NCBI GenBank assembly: GCA_910586555.1
Contig: CAJUJY010000019.1
Coordinates: forward strand, 1-53,070
Length of the DNA: 53,070 nucleotides
Source of the DNA: an uncultured Lachnospiraceae bacterium
GTDB lineage: Bacteria; Bacillota; Clostridia; Lachnospirales; Lachnospiraceae
Direction: 5' to 3'
Part shown: positions 26,558 through 35,674 of the stretch, piece after piece
How positions within the stretch are numbered: position 1 is the stretch's first letter
Layout of the letters: each line of letters opens with the position of its first letter
The notes under the pieces: generated by a model
The model's database searches: none
What the model was told of the DNA's origin: nothing
What the model saw: the letters and a program-made list of their open reading frames with translations, nothing else
Translations under genes and position numbers: made by a program

Positions 26558-27415
26558 TTACGCCTTTACTGTGTCTTTTCCTTCTGTCCCTGTACTCTCC
26601 CCAGTGCTTCCGGAACCTTCTGTACTGCCAGAATCACCACTTTCTGTATCACTGGTACCAGGGTTTTCAGGTTTAATACCTTTAATTATAAGTGTTACAT
26701 CATCATAACTGACAGATTTGTTAGGATCGTCAAATGCAAATGCTACACTATATGTACCTGCATCAAGTTTTTGGAATACTTTCTTATTAATTGTAAGTTT
26801 GCCATCTTTGTATACCACATTAGCCGGGTCAACAGTTAATACTGGGTTATTATTTGAATCAGTAATTACAACACCCATGCCTGAAGCCTGGTACTCATCT
26901 TTACCAAGTGATACACCTTCAATTACAACATCCTGTGAATCATGGTGAAGGTATGTAATTACCTGTTCTTTTACAGATGGCATCTTCTGTGCGATAACAT
27001 ACATTTCATCCCTTACTTCAACGATATCATCATATTTAAATTCTACACCGTTTATTGTAACATAAGCGTCGCCATCTTTCATAGTGACAAAATCAACCAC
27101 ACCTTCTTCTTTCTGGTTTTTTCCAGTTGAAGAAGTAGTTTCTGCGTATGCATATTTCCCAACAAGTGTAAATGCTGATGTATGCTGTGTTACATCCATC
27201 ATGTTCTGCATATACTCAAGTTCAGAGAATTGTGCAAGCTGTGTTACATATTCTGTATTATCTGTTGGTTCTAACGGATCCTGGTACTTCATCTGTGTTA
27301 CAAGAAGCAGCAGGAAATCATCTTTGCCAAGCTGTGAACCAACTTTTCTCTCTTTTGACTGTGAACTTTCAGATACATCTACCTTTCCATCAACTACGTC
27401 TGCTATAGGACCCAT
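26558..27415 (-). CDS. flgD: Hook-cap protein FlgD
   Basis: 285 aa. The N-terminus has LGKDDFLLLLVTQMKYQDP and the TEYVTQLAQFSELEYMQNM stretch that marks FlgD. The middle has the TUDOR/FnIII-like beta domains with YVTINGVEFKYDD and VVITDSNNNPVLTV. The end is a tail of about 30 residues rich in S, T, G and E, probably disordered and longer than usual. It caps the growing hook and is exported. GGAGGG lies before the ATG. It follows fliK by about 20 bases. Confidence 0.93.
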   Translation of the reverse strand: MGPIADVVDGKVDVSESSQSKERKVGSQLGKDDFLLLLVTQMKYQDPLEPTDNTEYVTQLAQFSELEYMQNMMDVTQHTSAFTLVGKYAYAETTSSTGKNQKEEGVVDFVTMKDGDAYVTINGVEFKYDDIVEVRDEMYVIAQKMPSVKEQVITYLHHDSQDVVIEGVSLGKDEYQASGMGVVITDSNNNPVLTVDPANVVYKDGKLTINKKVFQKLDAGTYSVAFAFDDPNKSVSYDDVTLIIKGIKPENPGTSDTESGDSGSTEGSGSTGESTGTEGKDTVKA

Positions 27416-27437
27416 CTTATCCCTCCTTCCATTACTG

Positions 27438-29015
27438 TTATGCTGTAAAGTCTATGCTGCTTCCATTATCAAGTCTTTTCCCTGGCTGGCTCTTAGATAC
27501 CTCTATGCTGCTATCTGCCTCTTCATCACCAGATCCGCCAGAAAACCTGAAACGCCTGCCGTTTCCTTTGTCAAATTCTTTCTGGTTCTGTGAATCTGCC
27601 TGGCTGCTCTGTGAAAATGCAAAGTCTGATACTTCAACTTCAACTGCATCAACTTTAAGGCTTCTGCTTTCAAGTGCTTCACGCAGTGAAAACATCTGGC
27701 TCTGTAGTGCCTCTTTTGCCTCTTCAGACTGTACTGTAAAGTTAGCTGTCATAACACCATGGTTTGATGTAACTGATATTAACACCTTGCCAAGGCTTTC
27801 AGGATTAAGCTGTAACTGCATGTTTGTCATTTCCTTGCCCATTGTTACCTTAATCTGCTCTACAACCTGGTTTACAATATTAATCATTGTCTGCATATTT
27901 GCCTGCTGTGGCATAGCCTTATCCTGTACATCTGCCGCTGCCTGTGCAAGATTTTGTATAAAACCTGCCTGGCTGTTAAATGTTTCCTCATGTACTACAG
28001 GCCTTGCCTCTGTCTGTGTCTGTGTCTGTGTACTTTCTGTAAATGTGCTTTCTGCCTGGTTTCCTGTACCCTGCTTTAAACCTGCCTGGCTTCCTGTTGT
28101 ATCTGCACTTTCCCTAGCTTCTTTTCCAGGCTGCAATACACCATCTTCCTGGACTTTATCTGTATCTTTCTGGACTGCATCCCCTGAAGTATTTATAGCT
28201 TCTTTTGTTACTGTAAACTGTACAATTTCTTCCTGCCCTGCTTCTGCCTGTAAAACTTCACCACCAGCATACTCTGCTGTAACAGGTATATCTGCCTGTG
28301 TAAGGCCTTCCTGCCCTGCTGCCATGGCATTGCCATCTTCTGGCATCTTAAAGCTGCCATCTGCAATACTTTGTAGAAGTTTTGCAAAGTTATCTTCTGT
28401 CATTCCTGTTAATGCTTCAATATCAATATCTGCAATAACATCTGCCAGATTGTTTAACTGTGACATCATGGACTCATCCATAAGCAGGTCTGTTACATCT
28501 GATGTATTATTAATATACATTATAAACTGCTTTAGGTTGCCCATATCAAGCAAATCTGTGTATGACATTGAAAGTGCTGCCATTATCTCTTCAAGTGCCC
28601 CGTCATCAAGGCCTGTTATATCCTTTACAGCTTCTTTTACAGCCTCACTAACTGCTGTTACTGCCATGCCTTCTTTAGAAATGCTGCTTTCCATATCTGT
28701 GCCAGGCGCATCTGTATTTGCAACAGAATCTGTACCTGCCATATCCTCCCCAGGCTGTTGTGCCATATTGCTATTATCTGGCTGCTTATTTACTGTATCT
28801 GCCTGTATGGTATCTGCTGGCTGTTGTGCATTATCCTTAACCTGGCTTTCTGCTTTTACAGTATCTGTCTTAGTATTTCCTGCACCAGTATTATTACTGG
28901 TATTTAGGAAACTGTCAAATGACTGTGCCCCCTTTAATTTACCTTTTGTACTGCTGCCATTTGGAACCGCAGGATACACCTGGCTGCCAAGTGTAACTGC
29001 ATTAACTTCCTTCAT
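27438..29015 (-). CDS. fliK: Hook-length control protein FliK
   Basis: 525 aa. The N-terminal 350 residues are low complexity (T, Q, E, A, D), as expected for the secreted ruler. The C-terminal domain has the FliK core LQLNPESLGKVLISV and VQSEEAKEALQSQMFSLREALES. It measures the hook and triggers FlhB to switch substrates. A hexanucleotide repeat near 28009-28033 encodes alternating T-Q. AAGGAGGTGG precedes the ATG. An equally long open frame on the opposite strand mirrors this gene and is a shadow. Confidence 0.9.
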   Translation of the reverse strand: MKEVNAVTLGSQVYPAVPNGSSTKGKLKGAQSFDSFLNTSNNTGAGNTKTDTVKAESQVKDNAQQPADTIQADTVNKQPDNSNMAQQPGEDMAGTDSVANTDAPGTDMESSISKEGMAVTAVSEAVKEAVKDITGLDDGALEEIMAALSMSYTDLLDMGNLKQFIMYINNTSDVTDLLMDESMMSQLNNLADVIADIDIEALTGMTEDNFAKLLQSIADGSFKMPEDGNAMAAGQEGLTQADIPVTAEYAGGEVLQAEAGQEEIVQFTVTKEAINTSGDAVQKDTDKVQEDGVLQPGKEARESADTTGSQAGLKQGTGNQAESTFTESTQTQTQTEARPVVHEETFNSQAGFIQNLAQAAADVQDKAMPQQANMQTMINIVNQVVEQIKVTMGKEMTNMQLQLNPESLGKVLISVTSNHGVMTANFTVQSEEAKEALQSQMFSLREALESRSLKVDAVEVEVSDFAFSQSSQADSQNQKEFDKGNGRRFRFSGGSGDEEADSSIEVSKSQPGKRLDNGSSIDFTA

Positions 29016-29049
29016 TAATCCACCTCCTTAAATTAAAATAATATTTATA

Positions 29050-29099
29050 TGTAAACAGCGGCTTATATATAGCAATTTATATAAACTGCTGTAAACAGC
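29050..29099. repeat. Two 10-bp direct repeats upstream of the motE-like stop
   Basis: TGTAAACAGC occurs at 29050-29059 and again at 29090-29099 in the 96-base fliK-motE gap, 40 bases apart. The second copy is also part of a small palindrome (TGCTG with CAGCA). There is no known factor for this sequence. Confidence 0.4.
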
Positions 29100-29111
29100 A
29101 TCTGCCTTTAG

Positions 29112-29855
29112 TTACTTTCCAGTAGATATTTTTTTGGTAATCTGTGCGGCATATTCATTATCTAATTCCTGTATAATTGCTGCTGCCTGTTTTTCAGTCA
29201 TATTTTGTAAGATATCACAGATAAGGTCTAAATCCTCGTCCATTTCTGCCAGTACCTGTGCAGCTTTTGAAGCTTCCATATTTGCATAATATGTAGCAAG
29301 TTCCTTGGCTTTTTCATTATATCTTTCACGCTGCATCACCTGGCGGTAAATCTTCTCTGCATTTTCAGGTTCTATTGATTCATAATATGACCTGTATTCT
29401 GAAATATCAGGCGCATTGTCATTAAAAACTATTTTTTCATTAAATTCTTCTACTTTTTTATCAAAATCATCCATCTGGTCTTTATACTTCTGGAGATTTT
29501 TAACCTCTGCTTCAAGGTTTGCTATATAATCAGAGTTGGCAGCATTAGTACCTCCCTGTGCCTCAAGCTGGCTTTCCAGTTCTTTAATGCGTTCATTGGC
29601 AGATTTAAGGGTTGTGTAAGCATAATTATCTTCTGACGCCTGCATCTCTTCAGAAGGTGCTGGAAGAATTTTATTAATTACAGGAACATCTTTTAATACT
29701 GGATAAAGTATATTGCTCCCAATCCCCCCAACATCAAGCTTTATAAGAAAAGCAAAGACTGCAAGCCAGATTAAAATAATAACTAACACAATAATTGCAT
29801 TAACTAACTTACTTCCTCCGCTTTCATTTTCTTTTGTCTTGTCTTTTTTTGCCAT
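29112..29855 (-). CDS. MotE/YlxF-like protein with MgtE N-terminal-type domain
   Basis: 247 aa. A short basic start, a membrane segment (about 17-40), a coiled coil (about 80-140) and a C-terminal MgtE_N-like helical domain with ASKAAQVLAEMDEDLDLICDILQNM and MTEKQAAAIIQELD. It corresponds in position to ylxF of Bacillus between fliJ and fliK. In other bacteria MotE chaperones the MotC stator protein, while FlbB-type relatives work at the motor. Here a basal-body or stator accessory role is likely but not shown. Confidence 0.75.
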   Translation of the reverse strand: MAKKDKTKENESGGSKLVNAIIVLVIILIWLAVFAFLIKLDVGGIGSNILYPVLKDVPVINKILPAPSEEMQASEDNYAYTTLKSANERIKELESQLEAQGGTNAANSDYIANLEAEVKNLQKYKDQMDDFDKKVEEFNEKIVFNDNAPDISEYRSYYESIEPENAEKIYRQVMQRERYNEKAKELATYYANMEASKAAQVLAEMDEDLDLICDILQNMTEKQAAAIIQELDNEYAAQITKKISTGK

Positions 29856-29860
29856 TGTAT

Positions 29861-30316
29861 TTAATCCTCGCTTTCCCCGGCGCTCCGGAACCGGAAACTT
29901 ACAAGCTGGTCAATTTCTTTCTGTTCCTGGGCATTTAACTCTGCTTTAAATTGTTCAAATGCCTTTTCTTTAAGCTTCTCATATATCTTTCTTTCTTTCA
30001 TGGCATTATCCAGCTTTGCACGCGCCTTCGCAACTCTTTCCTCCTGCTGCCTGATTACAACAATCTGGAGTTTTATATTATATTTTAAATTTTCAACACT
30101 GTCCTCAAGTCTTCTTATACTTAATATAACCAGCCTTCCATTTACTGCTTCCAGAAGCTGCTGTTCAAAACCACGCCTTCTGTTTTCAAGAAGTACAAGT
30201 TTATGTTCCTCTTCCCTGAGCCGCATCATTTCCATGCCATATTCAGCTTTTGCCTGGTCTTCGAGCTTTGCCTTTATAGACAATATGCTTTCCATTTTGA
30301 AAATAAACTTTGCCAT
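29861..30316 (-). CDS. fliJ: Export-ATPase regulator FliJ
   Basis: 151 aa, almost entirely charged coiled coil (the FKMESILSIKAKLEDQAK start is typical). FliJ sits in the centre of the FliI hexamer and connects it to FlhA. I chose ATG 30316, with AGGA six bases upstream; the frame opens nine codons further back inside fliI. It follows fliI by only 7 bases. Confidence 0.88.
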   Translation of the reverse strand: MAKFIFKMESILSIKAKLEDQAKAEYGMEMMRLREEEHKLVLLENRRRGFEQQLLEAVNGRLVILSIRRLEDSVENLKYNIKLQIVVIRQQEERVAKARAKLDNAMKERKIYEKLKEKAFEQFKAELNAQEQKEIDQLVSFRFRSAGESED

Positions 30317-30323
30317 AATATTC

Positions 30324-31643
30324 CTATGCCGGGTTTTCCTCAAAAATAGCCCTTAAATTTCTGACGGTATCTTCAAAACCGGCTTTCTCATAAACATCCT
30401 GCATTAAAAACTCATTAACTGCATCTATTTTAGAAAGTGCATAGTCAATATTCTTATTAGAACCTGGTTTGTATGCACCAATATTTACTAAATCTTCCGC
30501 TTCCGAATATGTAGCAAGTACATTATTTAGTGTACCGCTTGCTTTTTTATGTTCCTTGGAAGTAATGCTGCCCATTACACGGGAAATGCTTTGTAAAACA
30601 TCTATGGCAGGGTAATGGTTCTTCTGTGCAATTTTACGGTCAAGTACTATATGGCCGTCTAAAATGCTTCTTGCGGTATCTGTAATTGGCTCATTGAAAT
30701 CATCACCATCTACAAGTACCGTATAAAGGCCTGTAATAGAACCTTTGTCAGAACAGCCTGCCCTTTCTAAAAGCTTGGGCATCTCGGAATACACACTTGG
30801 GGGATATCCCCTTGAAACAGGCGGCTCACCTGATGCAAGCCCTATCTCCCTTTGTGCCATTGAAAAACGTGTAAGTGAATCCATCATAAGAAGTACATCT
30901 TTGCCCTGGTCCCTGAAATATTCTGCTACTGCTGTAGCTGTCATAGCAGCCTTTTTGCGGATAAGTGCCGGCTTATCTGATGTAGCCACTACCACTACTG
31001 ACCTTTTCATTCCTTCAGGGCCTAAATCCCTTTCTATAAACTCCCTTACTTCCCTGCCACGCTCCCCTATAAGGGCTATAACATTTATATCTGCTTTTGT
31101 ATTTCTTGCAAACATTCCCATAAGTGTACTTTTGCCAACACCGCTGCCCGCAAATATGCCAATACGCTGGCCTTTCCCAACGGTTATAAGTCCGTCTACA
31201 GCCTTGACACCTAAAGGAAGCACTTCATCTATTATTTTTCTCTTTAAAGGGTCTGGCGGCTGTGCGTCAACCGGGTAAGCAGCTTTTGTGTTTAATACAG
31301 AACCATCTATAGGATATCCAAGACCGTCTAAAGTCTTGCCTAAAAGCCCGTCGCCCACATGGACTTCAAGTGGTGTATTCGTATTCTCCACCCTGCTTCC
31401 AAGCCCTACACCTTCTGTCTTGCCATATGGCATAAGCAGTACCCTGTCATCACGGAACCCTACTACTTCTGCATTGATAATATGGTTTGTGTCTTTTGTT
31501 ATAATATGGCACAAATCATTAAGTCTTGCAGACGGCCCTATAGACTCAACTGTAAGACCTACCACCTTTGACACTTTGCCAAGGCATTTCTCATATGACT
31601 GCCCCAGAAGCATGTTATATTTTGATAAGTCAATACCATGCAT
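30324..31643 (-). CDS. fliI: Flagellum-specific ATPase FliI
   Basis: 439 aa from ATG 31643. The P-loop is GSGVGKS (about 166-172), Walker B is VLLMMDSLTRFSMAQREI, and the arginine-finger region has ERAGCSDKGSITGLYTVLV, all of the F1-beta-like type III ATPase family. It powers delivery of export substrates. The frame opens as far as 31730, but only the MHGIDLSKYN start fits family length. A second ATG four codons earlier (31655) follows AAAGG with one base between, so start choice is uncertain by 4 residues. Confidence 0.95.
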   Translation of the reverse strand: MHGIDLSKYNMLLGQSYEKCLGKVSKVVGLTVESIGPSARLNDLCHIITKDTNHIINAEVVGFRDDRVLLMPYGKTEGVGLGSRVENTNTPLEVHVGDGLLGKTLDGLGYPIDGSVLNTKAAYPVDAQPPDPLKRKIIDEVLPLGVKAVDGLITVGKGQRIGIFAGSGVGKSTLMGMFARNTKADINVIALIGERGREVREFIERDLGPEGMKRSVVVVATSDKPALIRKKAAMTATAVAEYFRDQGKDVLLMMDSLTRFSMAQREIGLASGEPPVSRGYPPSVYSEMPKLLERAGCSDKGSITGLYTVLVDGDDFNEPITDTARSILDGHIVLDRKIAQKNHYPAIDVLQSISRVMGSITSKEHKKASGTLNNVLATYSEAEDLVNIGAYKPGSNKNIDYALSKIDAVNEFLMQDVYEKAGFEDTVRNLRAIFEENPA

Positions 31644-31702
31644 AAAAATACCCATGCCTTTCCAGTACCCGCAGACTCCTTGCCGCAGGCACAAATAGCA
31701 AT

Positions 31703-31727
31703 GAAAAACGCTGTTTTTGCGTTTTTC
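31703..31727 (-). other. Perfect hairpin between fliH and fliI
   Basis: A 9-bp perfect stem (31703-31711 with 31719-31727, CGC at the tip) has A5 on one side and T5 on the other, and lies about 16 bases after the fliH stop on the minus strand. It resembles a weak terminator or attenuator. Confidence 0.55.
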
Positions 31728-31742
31728 CAAGAATGTAAAAGT

Positions 31743-32579
31743 TTACATTGAAAGCATCCTTATCTGGTCACGCAGGTTGTCAAGCTGTGCATCAAGGCTG
31801 CAATCCACAATTTTATTATCAGTTTCTATTATACACTGGTTTGCAGAAAGACTTGTATCTTCTGTTATATCAAGTTCTGTATCTTCTTTCAGCTCTTTGG
31901 CAAAATAACTGCGTTTTGAAGATACCATAGCTATATCCTCTTTAGATACACGTATCACTATCCTTTTAGACTTTTCAAGGTTATGGAGTGCATTATCTAT
32001 AAGGTGCACTATAACATCTTTTTTGCCTTTACAGACAGCGCCTGTAAGTTTCTCTACAAGTGCTGCAACTATAGTTGCAAAATGTGGTTCAAGTTCTTTC
32101 TCCTGCTGCCTTAGCCCGTCTAACTTATTATTGTACTCTTTATTTAATGCTTCTTCCTGTTCCTTTAATAACTGCCTGGCATAGTCCTGCCCTTCTGCAA
32201 TACCCTGTGCCTTGCCCTCTTCATATGCTTCTTTTTTAATATTTTCTGCCATATCATTAGCTTCTGCTATAATTGCATCTGCCTGTGCCCTGGCTTCATT
32301 AAGAAGTTCTTCACTTCTTGCAGAAGTTTCTTCTGAAATCTTCTGTCTTTCTTCGTCAAGGACTTCTTCCATATTTATTACATTAAGCCCGCTTGTAAAT
32401 TCCCCGCCTGCGCTGCTGCTTATATCTGCTAACTGCCTGAACTGGTACTCTTCTGCCTCTATGTCATGCTGTGAATATATGCCAGGTATAAACTTTTCTA
32501 TACGGCTGTCAGAATCAATTACACAGTTCTTTCCTTCAGAGGTATTATTAAAATACACAGATTTTATAAGATTAGACAA
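31743..32579 (-). CDS. fliH: Flagellar assembly protein FliH
   Basis: 278 aa. A variable N-terminus precedes a long coiled coil (about 65-165, with a GxxxG-like turn near EGKAQGIAEGQ) and the C-terminal V-ATPase-E-like domain VAALVEKLTGAVCKGKKDVIVHLIDNAL. It binds FliI and anchors it to the C ring. The start is TTG at 32579, which overlaps the fliG stop by 8 bases, with GGAGGTGA upstream inside fliG. Confidence 0.88.
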   Translation of the reverse strand: MSNLIKSVYFNNTSEGKNCVIDSDSRIEKFIPGIYSQHDIEAEEYQFRQLADISSSAGGEFTSGLNVINMEEVLDEERQKISEETSARSEELLNEARAQADAIIAEANDMAENIKKEAYEEGKAQGIAEGQDYARQLLKEQEEALNKEYNNKLDGLRQQEKELEPHFATIVAALVEKLTGAVCKGKKDVIVHLIDNALHNLEKSKRIVIRVSKEDIAMVSSKRSYFAKELKEDTELDITEDTSLSANQCIIETDNKIVDCSLDAQLDNLRDQIRMLSM

Positions 32580-33579
32580 CTATCTCGTCACCTCCGCCTC
32601 TTGAAATAATAATTTCAGCAGAGTCTTCAAGCTTACGTATAATATTAACAATCTTCTGCTGCGCCTCTTCAACATCTTTAAGACGTACAGGGCCCATAAA
32701 GTCCATGTCTTCCTTTATCATTGTAGCAAGACGCTTTGAAAGGTTGTTAAATATAAGGTTCTGTACTTCTTCATTAGAACCTTTAAGTGCAACTGCAAGC
32801 TCATTGTTGTCAACTTCACGTAATACACGTTGTACAGACCTGTCGTCCAGTGAGAGGATATCCTCGAATACAAACATCTTCTTACGGATTTCATCAGCAA
32901 GTTCTGGATCTTCAATTTCAAGGCTTTCCATAATATGCTTTTCTGTACCACGGTCTACAGTATTTAATATTTCTACGATAGAATCTACACCACCAACAAT
33001 GGTGTAATCCTGGTTTACAAGTGAAGCAAGTTTCTGTTCCAATACTTTCTCAACCTCTTTAATGACGTCAGGTGAAGTCCTGTCCATTTGTGCTATACGC
33101 TTGGCCACGTCTGTCTGTTTCTCTGGTGCAAGTGCTGATATAATAGCCGATGCCTGCCCTGATGACAGGTATGACAATATCAATGCAATCGTCTGTGGAT
33201 GCTCATCCTGTATAAAGTTTAAAAGCTGTGAAGCATCTGTTTTACGTACAAATTCAAACGGCCTTACCTGGAGTGAAGCTGTAAGTTTTCCAATAACGTC
33301 CTTTGCACGTTCTGCACCAAGTGCTTTCTCTAACAAATCCTTGGCATATGTAATACCACCCTCTGCAATATACTGCTGTGCAAGGCAGACTTCATAAAAT
33401 TCATCAAGTATTGAATCTTTTATTGCCGGGGATACACTTCTGGTATTAGCAATTTCAAGTGTAAGCTGTTCTATTTCATCTTCTTTTAAATGCTTAAATA
33501 CATTTGCAGATTTGTCAGGCCCAAGTGCAATAAGCAGTATAGCCGCTTTCTGTACCCCGCTGATATTTTCCTTTGCCAT
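32572..33579 (-). CDS. fliG: Flagellar motor switch protein FliG
   Basis: 335 aa. It has the N-terminal SGVQKAAILLIALGPDKSA, EHPQTIALILSYL in the middle domain, and the C-terminal torque helix region LKGSNEEVQNLIFNNLSKR with MVVDED-type charges near IKEDMDFMGPVRLKDVEEAQ. It sits on FliF and transmits stator force to the rotor. GGCGGG lies seven bases before the ATG. Confidence 0.96.
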   Translation of the reverse strand: MAKENISGVQKAAILLIALGPDKSANVFKHLKEDEIEQLTLEIANTRSVSPAIKDSILDEFYEVCLAQQYIAEGGITYAKDLLEKALGAERAKDVIGKLTASLQVRPFEFVRKTDASQLLNFIQDEHPQTIALILSYLSSGQASAIISALAPEKQTDVAKRIAQMDRTSPDVIKEVEKVLEQKLASLVNQDYTIVGGVDSIVEILNTVDRGTEKHIMESLEIEDPELADEIRKKMFVFEDILSLDDRSVQRVLREVDNNELAVALKGSNEEVQNLIFNNLSKRLATMIKEDMDFMGPVRLKDVEEAQQKIVNIIRKLEDSAEIIISRGGGDEIVV

Positions 33580-33599
33580 GCCTTTTCCCGCCTTTCACC

Positions 33600-35225
33600 T
33601 TAATTCCAGTCTTCATTAAGCCAGTTCCTTAAAAGCTGTGCAACAGCTTCAGGGTTCTCATCAACAAACTTCTCAATCATCTTCCTTGTTTCTGATTTCT
33701 CGCTAAATTCTATATCATCAAGTGACTGGTTTTCTTTAGTTGTAGCTAAAAGCTGTTCCACTGAAAGCTCCGGCTCTTCGTCTGCTGCCTTTACAGGAGC
33801 TGTACCACGGAGTACAACGAATATAAGCAGGGCAATAATAAGGACTGCCAGGATTATCATAAGATAATCTGAAATTCCCCTGGATGTTTCTGTTTTTTCT
33901 ACAAACTTTGGCACTTCATACGCCAGAATACTGATATTGCCTTCATCTATACCTGTAGCCGCCGAAATAAGCGCAATTTCCTCTGCTGTTGGCTGGACTG
34001 CATTCCGGTTATTGTTTTGCGCCATAAATTCTTCAAACGTTGTGCCATCAAGTGTGCCATTAGTTTCCATTTCTTCTTCATCATATACTATGTAACGTGT
34101 TGCAACAATGGCTACCGAAGAAATGTCAGTCTGTATTGCAGGCTTTTCCTGCTTTATGTTTTCTATTGTTTCATTGGTAAGAATATCTTCAAGTTTTTCT
34201 ATAGTAACAGAAGAATTGGAATCCAGGCCAGTACCTAAAGGATAATCTGTGTCATCATCATTGGACTGTGTGCCAGGTTCACCATTCGGGGAACCTGATG
34301 TCCCTGTAGCTTCATATCTGTAAAGTTTTCCAGGGTAACCATTTTCCATTCCTTCATTAACATCATATGACTTCCTTAAAGTTTCAATCTTCCTCATATC
34401 AAACTGTATAGCATCTGTGCCAACTTCTATAGAATCATAATCACAGTTTAACAAAAGGTTGATAATATTCTGTTTCATGGTCTGGCGGAGTTTTGAAACA
34501 TATTCTGAACTGCCTCCTGCAAGTGCACCGCCAAGCCCGTCATCAAGCGAGCCGTTAAAAATATTATGACCCTCATTGTCATTTATAACAACATGGGCAA
34601 CATCTGTGCCTACTGCATTGGCAAGCCAGTATGCAAGTGCTTCTGCCCTTTCAGTAGTAACTTCTTCTTTATTTTTATCACTTACATCAATTACTGCTGT
34701 AATAGATGTAGCATTTTTATCTGAATCTTTTAACACTTTGTATGATGTTTCTGGTACATCAATAAAAACATCAGCATCATCTATAAATGAATACTTTACA
34801 AGTGCCTGTTTAATTTGTGACTGGAGTGCAAGTATTCTTTTCTGGCTTTTTTCACTCTCTGTAGTAGACATTGAATTATCAAATGCCTTGTCCCATGTAT
34901 AACCTTTATCTACAAGGCCGTTATCACTCATGGTATAAAGCGCATTAGTCATATCACTATCTTTAACATAAAGCGTAAGCCCGTTATTTGATGCTTTATA
35001 TCTTATGCCTGCACCTTCAAGTGCATTTGCCATTGCATTGGCATCATCAAGGTTTTCAAATGCCTGGAACATTGTCCATGACGGCCTTGAAACAAACCAT
35101 GCAGTAGCACCTATGGCTATAAGCACTACACATATTACTGATATAATTATAGTCTTTTGTTTGCCCGTGTACCTGCTCCAAAACTCCTTAAACTTGTTTG
35201 GAATTTCTTTAATTCTCTCTTGCAT
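33600..35225 (-). CDS. fliF: MS-ring protein FliF
   Basis: 541 aa. Two membrane segments (about 24-46 and 455-475) flank the large periplasmic-side ring-building region, with GIRYKASNNGLTLYVKDSD and the VFIDVPE / SITAVIDV stretches. The C-terminal cytoplasmic tail has the FliG-binding KFVDENPEAVAQLLRNWLNED. It is the first structure of the basal body. The cluster fliE-fliF-fliG has short gaps of about 20-40 bases. Confidence 0.96.
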   Translation of the reverse strand: MQERIKEIPNKFKEFWSRYTGKQKTIIISVICVVLIAIGATAWFVSRPSWTMFQAFENLDDANAMANALEGAGIRYKASNNGLTLYVKDSDMTNALYTMSDNGLVDKGYTWDKAFDNSMSTTESEKSQKRILALQSQIKQALVKYSFIDDADVFIDVPETSYKVLKDSDKNATSITAVIDVSDKNKEEVTTERAEALAYWLANAVGTDVAHVVINDNEGHNIFNGSLDDGLGGALAGGSSEYVSKLRQTMKQNIINLLLNCDYDSIEVGTDAIQFDMRKIETLRKSYDVNEGMENGYPGKLYRYEATGTSGSPNGEPGTQSNDDDTDYPLGTGLDSNSSVTIEKLEDILTNETIENIKQEKPAIQTDISSVAIVATRYIVYDEEEMETNGTLDGTTFEEFMAQNNNRNAVQPTAEEIALISAATGIDEGNISILAYEVPKFVEKTETSRGISDYLMIILAVLIIALLIFVVLRGTAPVKAADEEPELSVEQLLATTKENQSLDDIEFSEKSETRKMIEKFVDENPEAVAQLLRNWLNEDWN

Positions 35226-35265
35226 AGCTAAGCTCCCCTAATAACAGTTAAGATTTTAGATATTT

Positions 35266-35610
35266 CTATATCTGAAGGTTCATTATTTCTTTATATGCAC
35301 TCAGGAATGCATCCCTGACTGCAACCGTATACTGGAGTGATACATTAGCTTTTTGCTGTGCAATCTGCAAATCATGTATGCTGTCTGTTTCACCAAGGGC
35401 AAACTTTATTTCTTCTTCTTCTGCCGCATTACTGTATGCGTTTGCCTCACTTATAAGGTTTAAAGCCGAATCAAACACAGTGGAAAATGCACTGTTTCCT
35501 TCCCCGGACTTAACAATTAAAGGGTCTTTGCCATCTGCAAGTGCAGATGAAATTACAGGCGTTTTAAAATAATTATCAAAATCCACACCTGGAACTGGTG
35601 ATAAATCCAT
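35266..35610 (-). CDS. fliE: Flagellar MS ring-rod junction protein FliE
   Basis: 114 aa. The C-terminal half has the FliE pattern DSIHDLQIAQQKANVSLQYTVAVRDAFLSAYKEIM. It links the MS ring to the rod. I choose ATG 35610, with GGAGG eight bases before it; an ATG at 35625 lies inside that ribosome site region. An 18-base hairpin stands just before the ribosome site. Confidence 0.9.
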   Translation of the reverse strand: MDLSPVPGVDFDNYFKTPVISSALADGKDPLIVKSGEGNSAFSTVFDSALNLISEANAYSNAAEEEEIKFALGETDSIHDLQIAQQKANVSLQYTVAVRDAFLSAYKEIMNLQI

Positions 35611-35627
35611 ATTATTAGCCTCCATCC

Positions 35628-35645
35628 CCGCTGCTTATGCTGCGG
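35628..35645 (-). other. Small hairpin before the fliE ribosome site
   Basis: Arms CCGCAGC and GCAGCGG (minus strand) pair with one mismatch around ATAA, and the stem ends four to five bases before GGAGG. It has no T-run. The design resembles the hairpin directly before cheC. Confidence 0.45.
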
Positions 35646-35674
35646 TATATTTTTTAACTCCCATCTTATTTTAT

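Noticed and set aside
27454..29031. 525-codon open frame on the plus strand opposite fliK
   Set aside because: It mirrors fliK exactly, is rich in Cys/Ser/Leu as reverse frames of T/Q/A/E-rich genes are, and has no ribosome site or family match.
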